DNA from: Cellulophaga sp. 20_2_10
GTDB taxonomy: Bacteria; Bacteroidota; Bacteroidia; Flavobacteriales; Flavobacteriaceae
DNA: 64,000 bases
Assembly (NCBI RefSeq): GCF_023476645.1
Contig: NZ_JAMCOJ010000003.1
Coordinates: 1 to 64,000, forward strand
Direction: 5' to 3'
Positions within the stretch are counted from its first letter, which is position 1; each line of letters begins with the position of its first letter. Below are positions 53,217 through 60,970 of the stretch, in pieces. Position numbers and translations under genes: made by a program. A model generated the notes under the pieces. The model ran no database searches. It was given only the letters and a program-made list of their open reading frames with translations, and was not told the origin of the DNA.

Positions 53217-53930
53217 ATGCTTCATAAAATTAATCTAGAACATATTCTTTTCTTAGATATAGAAACCGTGCCTGAGTATGAGGGTTATAGTCAGATGAGC
53301 GATGAAAAGAAAGAATTATGGGCGGGTAAAACAGCGTATAAAAGGCAAGAAGATTTTACGCCAGAAGAGTTTTATGATAGAGCAGGTATTTGGGCAGAAT
53401 TTGGGAAAATTGTATGTATTTCTGTAGGGTATTTTAACACAAAAGGAGCTATGCGTAACTTTAGGGTCACTACTTTTTTTGGAGAGGAAGATACGCTGCT
53501 TAAAGAGTTTAAAAATCTTTTAACCACGCATTTTGCATCACCTAAATATGTATTATGTGCACATAACGGTAAGGAGTTTGATTTCCCGTACATAGCGCGT
53601 CGTATGGTTATTAATCGTATAGATTTACCTCCAAAACTTAATTTATTTGGAAAAAAACCTTGGGAAGTACCACATATAGATACTATGGAGCTTTGGAAAT
53701 TTGGCGATTTTAAGCATTATACCTCATTAAAACTAATGACCAATGTACTTGGGATACCATCACCAAAAGAAGATATAGACGGTAGTATGGTTAGAGATGT
53801 TTTTTATATTGATAACGATATAGACCGTATAGTAAAGTACTGCGAATTGGATGTAATTGCAATAGCCCAAGTTTTTCTTAGGCTACGCAATGAAGAGTTG
53901 TTAGATGCTGATGAAATTAAACGAGTGTAA
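53217..53930 (+). CDS. predicted 3'-5' exonuclease, PolB-like
   Basis: The 237-residue protein has the DEDD exonuclease motifs: FLDIETVPEYEGYSQ (first Asp and Glu), YVLCAHNGKEFDFPYIARRM near 117-136 (Asp), and VKYCELDVIAIAQVFLRL near 208-225 (YC-x-x-D). It resembles the family predicted as related to the exonuclease domain of PolB. DNA or RNA processing is likely; the substrate is unknown. It converges with the nuclease gene at 53939. Confidence 0.85.
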   Translation: MLHKINLEHILFLDIETVPEYEGYSQMSDEKKELWAGKTAYKRQEDFTPEEFYDRAGIWAEFGKIVCISVGYFNTKGAMRNFRVTTFFGEEDTLLKEFKNLLTTHFASPKYVLCAHNGKEFDFPYIARRMVINRIDLPPKLNLFGKKPWEVPHIDTMELWKFGDFKHYTSLKLMTNVLGIPSPKEDIDGSMVRDVFYIDNDIDRIVKYCELDVIAIAQVFLRLRNEELLDADEIKRV

Positions 53931-53938
53931 AACGGTTA

Positions 53939-54874
53939 CTATTCGTTGTATTTAAATTGCAAAAATACAGGAAAATGATCACTATAACCACCAACATATT
54001 TACGACCAACATAAGTTCTAAATGGCGTGCCTTTAAACTTACCATCAAACTCAGTTAAAAAATGTTCGTCAAAAATATTAGCCTCTACAAAACTGTGGGT
54101 TCCTTTTTCATAATTTAAAAAACTATGAGATATAATTATTTGATCAAACAAACTCCATTTTCTTTTATAACTAGCGCTACCTTTTTCAAAAGTTAATAAA
54201 TGGTCACTAGGGTTGTAAAGTACATTGGTGTCCATTAATACTTTTATACTATCAGATTTAGGACTATCGTTAAAATCGCCCATAATTATATAGTTAGGAT
54301 TAGGATACTTTTCTTCAATTTTAGCCATAAAGCTAGTTAGTACTTTTGCAGCTTCAATTCTTTTATAGTCTGTAGCTATATTACCTTCTCTTTTAGATGG
54401 CCAATGGTTTACAAAAACGTGTACTTCTTCGCCATTTAATTTACCGTGTACATAAAGTATGTCTCTGGTATTGTCTATAGCACCATTCGTATTTATAATA
54501 TGTACATGTATAGGCTCAGAATGTAAAACCGTAAAATGATCTTTGTTGTAAATAAGACCAGTATCTATACCACGCTCATCCGGAGAATCGTAATGTACAT
54601 ATTCATAATTTATATTGTCTAAATTACTATTGTTCACAAGATCTTTAACTACAGTCTCATTTTCTACTTCTGCAATACCAATAAGTACAGGAGGCTCATC
54701 AGTGTTGTGAGTTCCTATTTCTGATATGGTTTTTGTTAATTTAAAAACCTTCTTTTTGTATCTGTTGTTTGTCCATCTTTTTTCTCCTTTAGGCGTAAAA
54801 TCGTCGTCTAGAGTTGTAGGATCATCAATAGTGTCAAATAGGTTTTCTAAATTATAAAAGGCAATTGTAACCAA
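53939..54874 (-). CDS. endonuclease/exonuclease/phosphatase-family protein
   Basis: The 311-residue protein carries the metal-dependent phosphoesterase pattern: AFYNLENLFDTIDDP (Asn, Glu), VLIGIAEVENETVVKDLV (catalytic Glu), FVNHWPSKREG (His), YIIMGDFNDSPKSDSIKVL (Asp, Asn) and VGGYSDHFPVFLQF (final Asp-His). The substrate may be DNA, a nucleotide or a phosphoester; the NHWPSK variant is typical of the Bacteroidota group. No signal peptide is evident, so it is probably cytoplasmic. Confidence 0.88.
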   Translation of the reverse strand: MVTIAFYNLENLFDTIDDPTTLDDDFTPKGEKRWTNNRYKKKVFKLTKTISEIGTHNTDEPPVLIGIAEVENETVVKDLVNNSNLDNINYEYVHYDSPDERGIDTGLIYNKDHFTVLHSEPIHVHIINTNGAIDNTRDILYVHGKLNGEEVHVFVNHWPSKREGNIATDYKRIEAAKVLTSFMAKIEEKYPNPNYIIMGDFNDSPKSDSIKVLMDTNVLYNPSDHLLTFEKGSASYKRKWSLFDQIIISHSFLNYEKGTHSFVEANIFDEHFLTEFDGKFKGTPFRTYVGRKYVGGYSDHFPVFLQFKYNE

Positions 54875-54968
54875 ATTAATTTTATTTTATTATTTTAAAG
54901 TAGTAAAAAAAGCGCTCACTTTTTAATATTAGATGCTAAAATACAAAAATAGCTTAGCAAGTATTGAT

Positions 54969-54976
54969 TAGATTTG
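54969..54976 (+). promoter_or_regulatory. -7 box of the hflX promoter
   Basis: TAGATTTG matches TAnnTTTG and ends 17 bases before the hflX ATG. No TTG lies at the expected spacing upstream, so the -33 element is not clear. Confidence 0.45.
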
Positions 54977-54993
54977 CATTATAAATTAAACAT

Positions 54994-56205
54994 ATGCTAG
55001 AGAAGATAGTCGTAGAATATGAAAAAACTGTTCTTATAGGAGTTATAAGTAGCACACAAACAGAGCAAAAGGTAACAGAATACTTAGATGAATTAGAGTT
55101 TTTAACCTATACAGCAGGTGGCGAAGTATACAAGAGATTTGTACAGAGAATAGATAAACCAAACCCTAAGACATATATAGGAAGTGGTAAAATGGATGAG
55201 GTTGCTCTTTATGTTGAAGAAAATGAAATAGGTTCTGTTATTTTTGATGATGAACTTACACCAGGGCAACAACGTAATATAGAGCGTCATTTAAAATGTA
55301 AAATAGTAGATAGAACCACACTAATTCTAGATATTTTTGCGCAGAGAGCACAAACAAGCTACTCACGTACACAGGTAGAATTGGCACAATATCAATATCT
55401 ACTGCCAAGACTAACAGGTTTGTGGACTCACTTAGAGCGTCAAAAAGGGGGTATTGGTATGCGTGGACCTGGAGAAACGGAGATAGAAACAGATAGGCGT
55501 ATTGTACGCGACCGTATTACATTACTTAAGAAGAAGCTAGGTAAAATAGACAGGCAAATGGAAACCCAACGTGGTAACCGTGGTGCTTTAGTTAGAGTAG
55601 CTTTGGTGGGGTATACCAACGTAGGTAAATCTACTTTAATGAATGTAGTTAGTAAGAGTGAAGTATTTGCAGAAGACAAACTTTTTGCAACTCTAGATAC
55701 AACTGTACGTAAAGTAGTTTTGGGGAACTTGCCGTTTTTATTAAGTGATACTGTAGGTTTTATTAGAAAACTACCTACGCAATTGGTAGAGAGCTTTAAA
55801 AGTACATTAGATGAGGTGCGTGAGGCAGATTTACTGTTGCATATAGTAGATATATCTCACCCTAATTTTGAAGACCATATAGCTTCTGTGCTAAATACAC
55901 TTGAAGAAATAAAAGCACAAGACAAAAAGACAATTATTGTATTTAATAAAATAGATCAATTTACACACGAAACTATAGATGAAGATGATTTGGTAACAGA
56001 GAAAACTAAAGTACATTTTACGTTAGACGAGTGGAAAAAATCTTGGATGCAAAAGGTAGGCGATAGGGCTTTATTTATTTCGGCATTGAATAATGAGAAT
56101 TTAGATACGTTTAGAAAAAGGGTTTATGATGAGGTTAGGGATATTCACGTAACTCGTTTTCCTTATAACAATTTTCTTTATCCAGAACACTTAGATGAGT
56201 ACTAA
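54994..56205 (+). CDS. hflX: ribosome-associated GTPase HflX
   Basis: The 403-residue product has the HflX N-terminal domain (YIGSGKMDEVALYVEENEIG, FDDELTPGQQRNIERHL), the glycine-rich GGIGMRGPGETEIETDRRIV, and the G domain with GYTNVGKSTLMN (G1, residues about 207-218), DTVGFIRKLP (G3) and NKIDQ (G4). HflX splits stalled ribosomes under heat and other stress. Length is normal. It has a separate promoter-like box and is followed by an intergenic gap. Confidence 0.95.
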   Translation: MLEKIVVEYEKTVLIGVISSTQTEQKVTEYLDELEFLTYTAGGEVYKRFVQRIDKPNPKTYIGSGKMDEVALYVEENEIGSVIFDDELTPGQQRNIERHLKCKIVDRTTLILDIFAQRAQTSYSRTQVELAQYQYLLPRLTGLWTHLERQKGGIGMRGPGETEIETDRRIVRDRITLLKKKLGKIDRQMETQRGNRGALVRVALVGYTNVGKSTLMNVVSKSEVFAEDKLFATLDTTVRKVVLGNLPFLLSDTVGFIRKLPTQLVESFKSTLDEVREADLLLHIVDISHPNFEDHIASVLNTLEEIKAQDKKTIIVFNKIDQFTHETIDEDDLVTEKTKVHFTLDEWKKSWMQKVGDRALFISALNNENLDTFRKRVYDEVRDIHVTRFPYNNFLYPEHLDEY

Positions 56206-56311
56206 ATAATAACGTGAATAGTTTACTATTCATCTATGAAAGTGCACTTTATCGAAGAAAAGTGACAACTTATTTTTTATACAACAGAATAGGGCAGGTT
56301 CACAACATAAA

Positions 56312-56343
56312 TTGTTAGAGTTTTAAGTTACCTCATATATTTG
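56312..56343 (+). promoter_or_regulatory. promoter of the candidate small RNA
   Basis: TTG (56312-56314), 21 bases, then TATATTTG (56336-56343): a full Bacteroidota promoter with no open reading frame downstream before a terminator. Confidence 0.6.
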
Positions 56344-56349
56344 CATTGT

Positions 56350-56519
56350 AATTAGGAAATAACGATTGTAAAATCCGAATTAAATAATTGCAAAAACGAT
56401 ATTAAAACGCCTTTTTTCCCAAATCTGGCATTTTCATAAAATGATATAAAATGATATAAAAAGATCCCAAATCTTATTATCAAATTTGACCTATGAGCCC
56501 TCTTTAGAGGGCTTTTTTT
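56350..56519 (+). ncRNA. candidate small RNA of about 170 nt
   Basis: A transcript from the promoter at 56312-56343 would begin near 56350 and end at the terminator near 56519. It has no open frame beyond two copies of ATGATATAA (56440-56448, 56450-56458, each Met-Ile-stop). I do not recognise it as 6S, tmRNA, RNase P or SRP RNA. Expression is not shown by sequence alone. Confidence 0.4.
56497..56519 (+). terminator. terminator of the candidate small RNA
   Basis: GCCCTCT (56497-56503) pairs with AGAGGGC (56506-56512) followed by a run of seven T. It lies about 290 bases past hflX and about 75 before the next gene. Confidence 0.85.
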
Positions 56520-56592
56520 ATTTTATGCGATTCCTTACATATTTTTTTACTGTTTACTAGAAATATTTTTATAGTTTTGAGGCACTAAAATT

Positions 56593-57297
56593 ATGAGAAT
56601 GAAACAGATAATTACGGCAGTTGTGTTGCTTTTTGCTTTAAGCATAAGTGCACAAACAAAAAGTGACTTGTTAACGCACTATGAAGCATTTTACAAGCAA
56701 ATGAAATCTCAAGGAGATACTCAAGGAATAATTAACGCAATAACACATTTAAATGTATTAGCCCCGAACGAAGCACGTAAAGATACTCTTGCTTATTTAT
56801 ATGTAAACAACAACCAAAATATGCAAGCATTGCGCACTATTGGCGTAGATACTAAAGATACAGATTCTGATATGGCTGTACAGGTAAGAGCATTGGCTTT
56901 AAAAGATCTTGGTGATTTAAAAAGGGCTATTGCTCAGTTCGAGATTTTAAATAAAAGAGCACCTAATGCTTTTTTAGCATACGAGTTAGCAGATTTAAAA
57001 ATACAAACAGGAGATAAAGCAGGAGCTAGTACTAATATTGAGTATGGTTTAACAAACGCTAAGGATGATATGAAGTATGCTTTCTATGAAAGACAACAAC
57101 CTTACGAGGTGTCTTTAAAAGCAGCATTTTTACATTTAAAAGCTTTGGTACAGTACAATAACGACCAGGCAAACCCTGATGCTGCATTGGCTATTATTAA
57201 TGAAGCTCTGGCAATAGCACCTAATTTTAATTTAGCTAGCCTAAGCAAGCAAGCTATAGAGGCTAGAAAAACAGAGGCTGCTGAGCCAAAAAAATAA
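56593..57297 (+). CDS. exported TPR-like protein
   Basis: The 234-residue product has a signal peptide (MRMKQIITAVVLLFALSISAQ); the second Met (56599) is an equally good start. The rest is helical with TPR-like spacing: GDTQGIINAITHLNVLAPNEARKD, DLGDLKRAIAQFEILNKRAPN and ANPDAALAIINEALAIAPNFN. Such repeats bind peptides or proteins in the periplasm. The partner is unknown. It has its own terminator. Confidence 0.8.
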   Translation: MRMKQIITAVVLLFALSISAQTKSDLLTHYEAFYKQMKSQGDTQGIINAITHLNVLAPNEARKDTLAYLYVNNNQNMQALRTIGVDTKDTDSDMAVQVRALALKDLGDLKRAIAQFEILNKRAPNAFLAYELADLKIQTGDKAGASTNIEYGLTNAKDDMKYAFYERQQPYEVSLKAAFLHLKALVQYNNDQANPDAALAIINEALAIAPNFNLASLSKQAIEARKTEAAEPKK

Positions 57298-57310
57298 TTG
57301 CTATTTACTA

Positions 57311-57354
57311 CAAAACTAAAAAAGGAGCGCTTTTGCGCTCCTTTTTTAGTTTTG
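57311..57354. terminator. perfect bidirectional terminator overlapping the NTF2 gene stop
   Basis: A 20-bp perfect stem (57311-57330 with 57335-57354; core GGAGCGC/GCGCTCC) has a TTTT loop. It ends the TPR gene (+) and overlaps the stop codon of the minus-strand gene ending at 57346. Confidence 0.9.
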
Positions 57355-57834
57355 TTTTAATTCTTCCTTTAACAGTTGGTCTTTCTCTTTTTTTAAGTCA
57401 ACCACCTTGTCTACGTTTTCATTTGGTATGGCAATAGAAAGTACATAATGTGCAATTTTCCATTCTCCTTTTACTTTTTTTAGAACTCCAGAACCACGAC
57501 AAATTTCCATTTGGGTGTCTAGTAATTCATCAAACCAAGCAATTTTTTTAGATTTATCTATATAAATGTTTCGTTCTAATGCTGTAAAGCTCCACGCTTT
57601 TCCTTTGTCAAAATAAGGTTTAGAAAAAGCTTTAAAGTCTTTGTTTTGCCAGTTTTCTGTGGCTTCTGTGCCTATAAACACACCATCCTTAGTCATAAAA
57701 CCAAAGTACGCGTCAAAATCTGCATCCGATGCCGCTTTGTGCCAAGCATCTACAACCGTGTTAATTTCTGTTTTTTGTGCAGTTAGCTGTAAAGTTGCAA
57801 CAAGCGTAAAAAGAAAAATAAAGGTCTTATTCAT
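57346..57834 (-). CDS. exported NTF2/SnoaL-like protein
   Basis: The 162-residue product has a signal peptide (ending LQLTAQ). DAWHKAASDADFDAYFGFMTKDGVFIGTEATENW near residues 28-61 and KVKGEWKIAHYVLSIAIPNE near 120 are typical of the DUF4440/SnoaL-like NTF2 fold. No catalytic role is known for this type; ligand binding is likely. It follows the lipoprotein gene with an 8-base overlap, so the two are co-translated. Confidence 0.82.
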   Translation of the reverse strand: MNKTFIFLFTLVATLQLTAQKTEINTVVDAWHKAASDADFDAYFGFMTKDGVFIGTEATENWQNKDFKAFSKPYFDKGKAWSFTALERNIYIDKSKKIAWFDELLDTQMEICRGSGVLKKVKGEWKIAHYVLSIAIPNENVDKVVDLKKEKDQLLKEELKQN

Positions 57835-58330
57835 TTTGTAAAATTAAGTTAGTGTCTAAAGTGTTATTTGCAATAATATTAAACTGATTTCTAAAATTAT
57901 TGTAAGCATCTATCATCTCTGATGCAGGTTCTAAAATAACTAAACTATATTCTATAGCTGCTTTAGTTTTTAAAGTATATGTTTTTATAACCGTTAATCT
58001 GCTTTTAATATGCGGTTTATTATATTCTTCAGGAAAAGTAGATGCTTCTAGCTTTTTCTGAGCTTCTATAATTTGGTCTAGTGTTAAGCGCAGATCTTCA
58101 TCATTTTCTGCTTTATACATACCATCTATAGCTGTGTTAAAATTCTTGTACTCTTGCCAGTTTTCTAGAACAGCTACTACTTTTGGATCTAGTTTATTCT
58201 TTTTAGGAAGCTTTTTAGCGTTAAAAGTAATTTTACTAGCTACGAGCTCTTCTTTTACGGCTTCTTTCTTTGTTTTATCACAAGAAATAAAGGTAAAAAT
58301 CAATATAAAAAAAAGGGAAAATCTTTTCAT
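57827..58330 (-). CDS. small lipoprotein of unknown function
   Basis: The 167-residue product has a lipoprotein signal (MKRFSLFFILIFTFISC, lipobox Cys 17) and a helical remainder, with EDLRLTLDQIIEAQKKLEAST and SRLTVIKTYTLKTKAAIEYS as probable helices. I know no family for it. Its stop overlaps the start of the NTF2-like gene by eight bases, so the two may work together at the membrane. Confidence 0.72.
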   Translation of the reverse strand: MKRFSLFFILIFTFISCDKTKKEAVKEELVASKITFNAKKLPKKNKLDPKVVAVLENWQEYKNFNTAIDGMYKAENDEDLRLTLDQIIEAQKKLEASTFPEEYNKPHIKSRLTVIKTYTLKTKAAIEYSLVILEPASEMIDAYNNFRNQFNIIANNTLDTNLILQNE

Positions 58331-58447
58331 AAGACGAAAGTATAAAAAAAGAATAAGATAAGAAGTTTGTTCACTTTGTATTCATCTATAAAATTAGTTA
58401 AATAAGTAGTAAATATGTAATTGACACTAAAGTTAATTTAATAAATA

Positions 58448-58455
58448 TATCTTTG
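58448..58455 (+). promoter_or_regulatory. -7 box of the threonine dehydrogenase promoter
   Basis: TATCTTTG matches TAnnTTTG. The nearest TTG (58421-58423) is 24 bases upstream, slightly long. This box contains the TTG at 58453 that would otherwise look like the start codon. Confidence 0.5.
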
Positions 58456-58482
58456 CAGTCTAATTTTAGAACACCAATTATT

Positions 58483-59424
58483 GTGCAAAAATCTATCTTA
58501 ATTATAGGTGCCTGCGGGCAAATAGGAACAGAGCTTACATTGGCTTTGCGAGAAAAACACGGTAACGATAATGTAGTTGCTAGTGATATAAGAGAAGGAA
58601 GTGAAGATCTTATGGCAAGTGGCCCTTTTGAACTTTTAGACGCTACAGATTATAAGGCTATAGAAAATGTAGTAATGCATTATGAAATAGATGAGGTGTA
58701 CCTTATGGCAGCAATGTTAAGTGCTACTGCAGAAAAATTTCCTATGCGTGCATGGGACTTAAATATGGGGTCTCTTTTTAATGTTTTAAATCTTGCTAAA
58801 GATAAAAAGATAACTAAAATATTTTGGCCTTCTAGTATTGCGGTTTTTGGACCTAATACACCAAAAGAAGATACGCCACAAAATACGATTATGGAACCGA
58901 GTACAGTTTATGGTATAAGTAAGCAGTCTGGTGAACGCTGGTGTTCTTATTACTTTAATAAATATGGTGTAGATGTACGTAGTTTGCGTTACCCAGGTTT
59001 AATTAGTTGGAAAACACAACCAGGTGGTGGTACTACAGATTATGCTGTAGAAATTTACCATAAGGCTTTAGAAAATAAAGAATACACTTGTTTTCTGTCT
59101 GAAAACACAAAGTTGCCAATGATGTTTATGGACGATGCTATTAGAGCAACTATAGCCGTTATGGAAACTGGCGCAGAGAAGATAAAAGAACGTTCTTCTT
59201 ATAACTTAGCAGCAATGAGTTTTACACCAACCGAAATTGCAGCAAGTATACAAAAACAGATACCTGAGTTTAAAATTGATTATAACGTAGATTTTAGACA
59301 AGAAATAGCAGATTCTTGGCCGCAAAGTATTGATGCTTCTGTAGCAGAAAAAGATTGGGGTTGGAAAGCAGAATTTGATCTAGAAAAAACTACAGAAACA
59401 ATGTTGAAGAATTTGGCTAAATAA
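58483..59424 (+). CDS. tdh: L-threonine 3-dehydrogenase, short-chain type
   Basis: The product (about 313 aa) oxidises threonine to 2-amino-3-ketobutyrate with NAD+. It has the extended short-chain dehydrogenase layout: ILIIGACGQIGTELTLAL for NAD, the Tyr-x-x-x-Lys pair in VYGISKQSGERW near 150-162, and GGTTDYAVEIYHKALE near 187-202. The epimerase-like threonine dehydrogenase was characterised in Flavobacterium frigidimaris, and this matches that type. The start is a GTG at 58483 (MQKSILIIG) because the upstream TTG at 58453 lies inside a TATCTTTG promoter box. Confidence 0.9.
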   Translation: MQKSILIIGACGQIGTELTLALREKHGNDNVVASDIREGSEDLMASGPFELLDATDYKAIENVVMHYEIDEVYLMAAMLSATAEKFPMRAWDLNMGSLFNVLNLAKDKKITKIFWPSSIAVFGPNTPKEDTPQNTIMEPSTVYGISKQSGERWCSYYFNKYGVDVRSLRYPGLISWKTQPGGGTTDYAVEIYHKALENKEYTCFLSENTKLPMMFMDDAIRATIAVMETGAEKIKERSSYNLAAMSFTPTEIAASIQKQIPEFKIDYNVDFRQEIADSWPQSIDASVAEKDWGWKAEFDLEKTTETMLKNLAK

Positions 59425-59425
59425 A

Positions 59426-59728
59426 TTAGTCATCATCATCTGTATCTAAACTAATGTCTGGGATGGCTGTGGGGTCATCATCTTTAAAATCCTCATAGTC
59501 GTCCTCGTCATAGTTTTCCATAGTATACTCTAACTTGGCGCTAATTTTAACAAGATACTTTGTGTCTTCTGTAATTACTTCTACAGCCTCAATAGTTTCC
59601 TTTTTGGCATTTTTAAAAGTAAAAATATCTTTATCACCATATCCGGCAGGATATTTTTCGACCAAGAGTTTTAATACTTCTGGAGTAAGTTTTTTAAAAT
59701 CTACAATTACCCGTTTAAGATTGTCCAT
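59426..59728 (-). CDS. small acidic protein of unknown function
   Basis: The 100-residue protein has a compact N-terminal part (VIVDFKKLTPEVLKLLVEKYPAGYGD) and an acidic C-terminal tail (EDDYEDFKDDDP ... DTDDDD). No signal peptide. It looks conserved in Flavobacteriia, but I can name no function. It converges with tdh, the stops being only one base apart. Confidence 0.7.
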   Translation of the reverse strand: MDNLKRVIVDFKKLTPEVLKLLVEKYPAGYGDKDIFTFKNAKKETIEAVEVITEDTKYLVKISAKLEYTMENYDEDDYEDFKDDDPTAIPDISLDTDDDD

Positions 59729-59848
59729 AGTAGCTATTTTTTAGAGAATTGTAATACACGCAATATGCGAGTTATTAAAATTAGTTTATTCTCTTAAAAA
59801 CGCAAAACCAATAAAGTTAATTGCTTGTAAATTATAAAAAATAATATT

Positions 59849-60298
59849 TTACTTATTGGTAATATCAGACTTACCACCTGTTTTCTTTAAAAGCTTTATA
59901 CGGTGTATCTCTATGCCTTTGTCTATTGGTTTTAGCATATCGTACATATTTAGTGCAACAACACTTGCGCCATGCATAGCTTCTACCTCTACGCCAGTTT
60001 TGTAGTTTGTTTTTACAGTAATGAGAACAGTAATCTCTAAGTCGTTAATTTGGTATGTAATATCTGTATACTCAATAGGTATAGGATGGCAATCTGGTAA
60101 TAAATCTGGTGTTTTTTTTACACCAAGTAAACCTGCAGCTTTGCTCATAGCAAAAACATCTCCCTTAGGAACAGTTTTGTTATTTATAGCATCTATAGTT
60201 GCTTGTGTACTTACTTTTACAACAGCTTGTGCAATTGCAGTTCTTAATGTAATTGCTTTTTGTGTAATATCTACCATTGTTATTTGTTTACTTTCCAT
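59849..60298 (-). CDS. moaC: cyclic pyranopterin monophosphate synthase MoaC
   Basis: The 149-residue product makes cyclic pyranopterin monophosphate in molybdopterin synthesis, acting after MoaA. It carries VDITQKAITLRTAIA, KGDVFAMSKAAGLLGVKKTPDLLPDCHPIP (the active-site Lys and His region, residues about 42-71) and GVEVEAMHGASVVALNMYDMLK. It starts inside the end of moaE (19-base overlap). moaA, moaD and the rest of the pathway are not in this window. Confidence 0.94.
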   Translation of the reverse strand: MESKQITMVDITQKAITLRTAIAQAVVKVSTQATIDAINNKTVPKGDVFAMSKAAGLLGVKKTPDLLPDCHPIPIEYTDITYQINDLEITVLITVKTNYKTGVEVEAMHGASVVALNMYDMLKPIDKGIEIHRIKLLKKTGGKSDITNK

Positions 60299-60723
60299 TG
60301 ATAAGAGCTGTCTTCAAAAATTTCTTTGCCAAAAACAGGAACTTGGGCTTTAATTTCTTCTACAACATAATTAAGTGCATCAAAAACTACTTGTCTGTGT
60401 GGTGCAGAAACAAAAACGAACAAACAAATTTCGCCAATATTTACAATGCCTTTACTATGGTAAATGTGCATGCAAGTAATATTAAACTTAGAGAATGTTG
60501 CTTCTTTTATTTCGTGAAACTTAAGGTTTGCCATTTCTTCATACGCAGTATAATCTATAGCTTTTACAACTTTATCGTCTATTTTATCTGCTCTAACCTG
60601 ACCTAAAAAAATATTATGTGCTCCTATTTGTGTTTTACTCTGGTGCTTGGCAATTGCTTCGCCTATAAAAGCACTAGAAATAGCACCTTCTTTAAACACA
60701 TTTTTTATTTTATCGTTCTTCAT
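60280..60723 (-). CDS. moaE: molybdopterin synthase catalytic subunit MoaE
   Basis: The 147-residue product adds the dithiolene sulphurs to precursor Z together with MoaD. Family features are GAHNIFLGQVRADKIDDKVVKAIDYTAYEEMA near 33-64, the HxxG-type HIYHSKGIVNIGEICLFVFVSAPHRQ near 86-112 and the terminal PVFGKEIFEDSSYQWKVN with the active-site Lys. It is the first gene of the moaE-moaC pair and overlaps moaC by 19 bases. No moaD is adjacent. Confidence 0.94.
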   Translation of the reverse strand: MKNDKIKNVFKEGAISSAFIGEAIAKHQSKTQIGAHNIFLGQVRADKIDDKVVKAIDYTAYEEMANLKFHEIKEATFSKFNITCMHIYHSKGIVNIGEICLFVFVSAPHRQVVFDALNYVVEEIKAQVPVFGKEIFEDSSYQWKVNK

Positions 60724-60905
60724 AAATCTTATTCTACGTCTGTTCTTGACTTAAAAAGTAAAAATACCATTTTTTTAATGATAGTAAATACTGTTTTAAC
60801 CTTTGTTAGAACTAATAAGTATTGAAAATACCCTTGTAAAATATAATGTTTTGGAACTAAAAATGTAATTAACACACAAAATGAAGCTTTATTTTATCTT
60901 TTCCT

Positions 60906-60913
60906 TATTTTTG
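60906..60913 (+). promoter_or_regulatory. -7 box upstream of the M13 peptidase gene
   Basis: TATTTTTG matches TAnnTTTG, 57 bases before the ATG at 60971. No TTG is found at normal spacing upstream. Confidence 0.4.
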
Positions 60914-60970
60914 TGTAGAGACTAAGTCAATTAGGATCAAAGACTAATTTAACAATTTAAAAACTGAACA

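Larger units (their letters stand above)
56206..56592. other. intergenic region, 387 bases, with a candidate small RNA
   Basis: The region contains no open frame of useful size but has a full promoter (56312-56343) and a strong terminator (56497-56519), described separately. The first 105 bases after hflX show nothing clear. Confidence 0.6.

Noticed and set aside
58453-58482. TTG start of threonine dehydrogenase
   Set aside because: The TTG is the last three bases of the TATCTTTG -7 box; the GTG at 58483 sits immediately before the NAD-binding strand as in the family.
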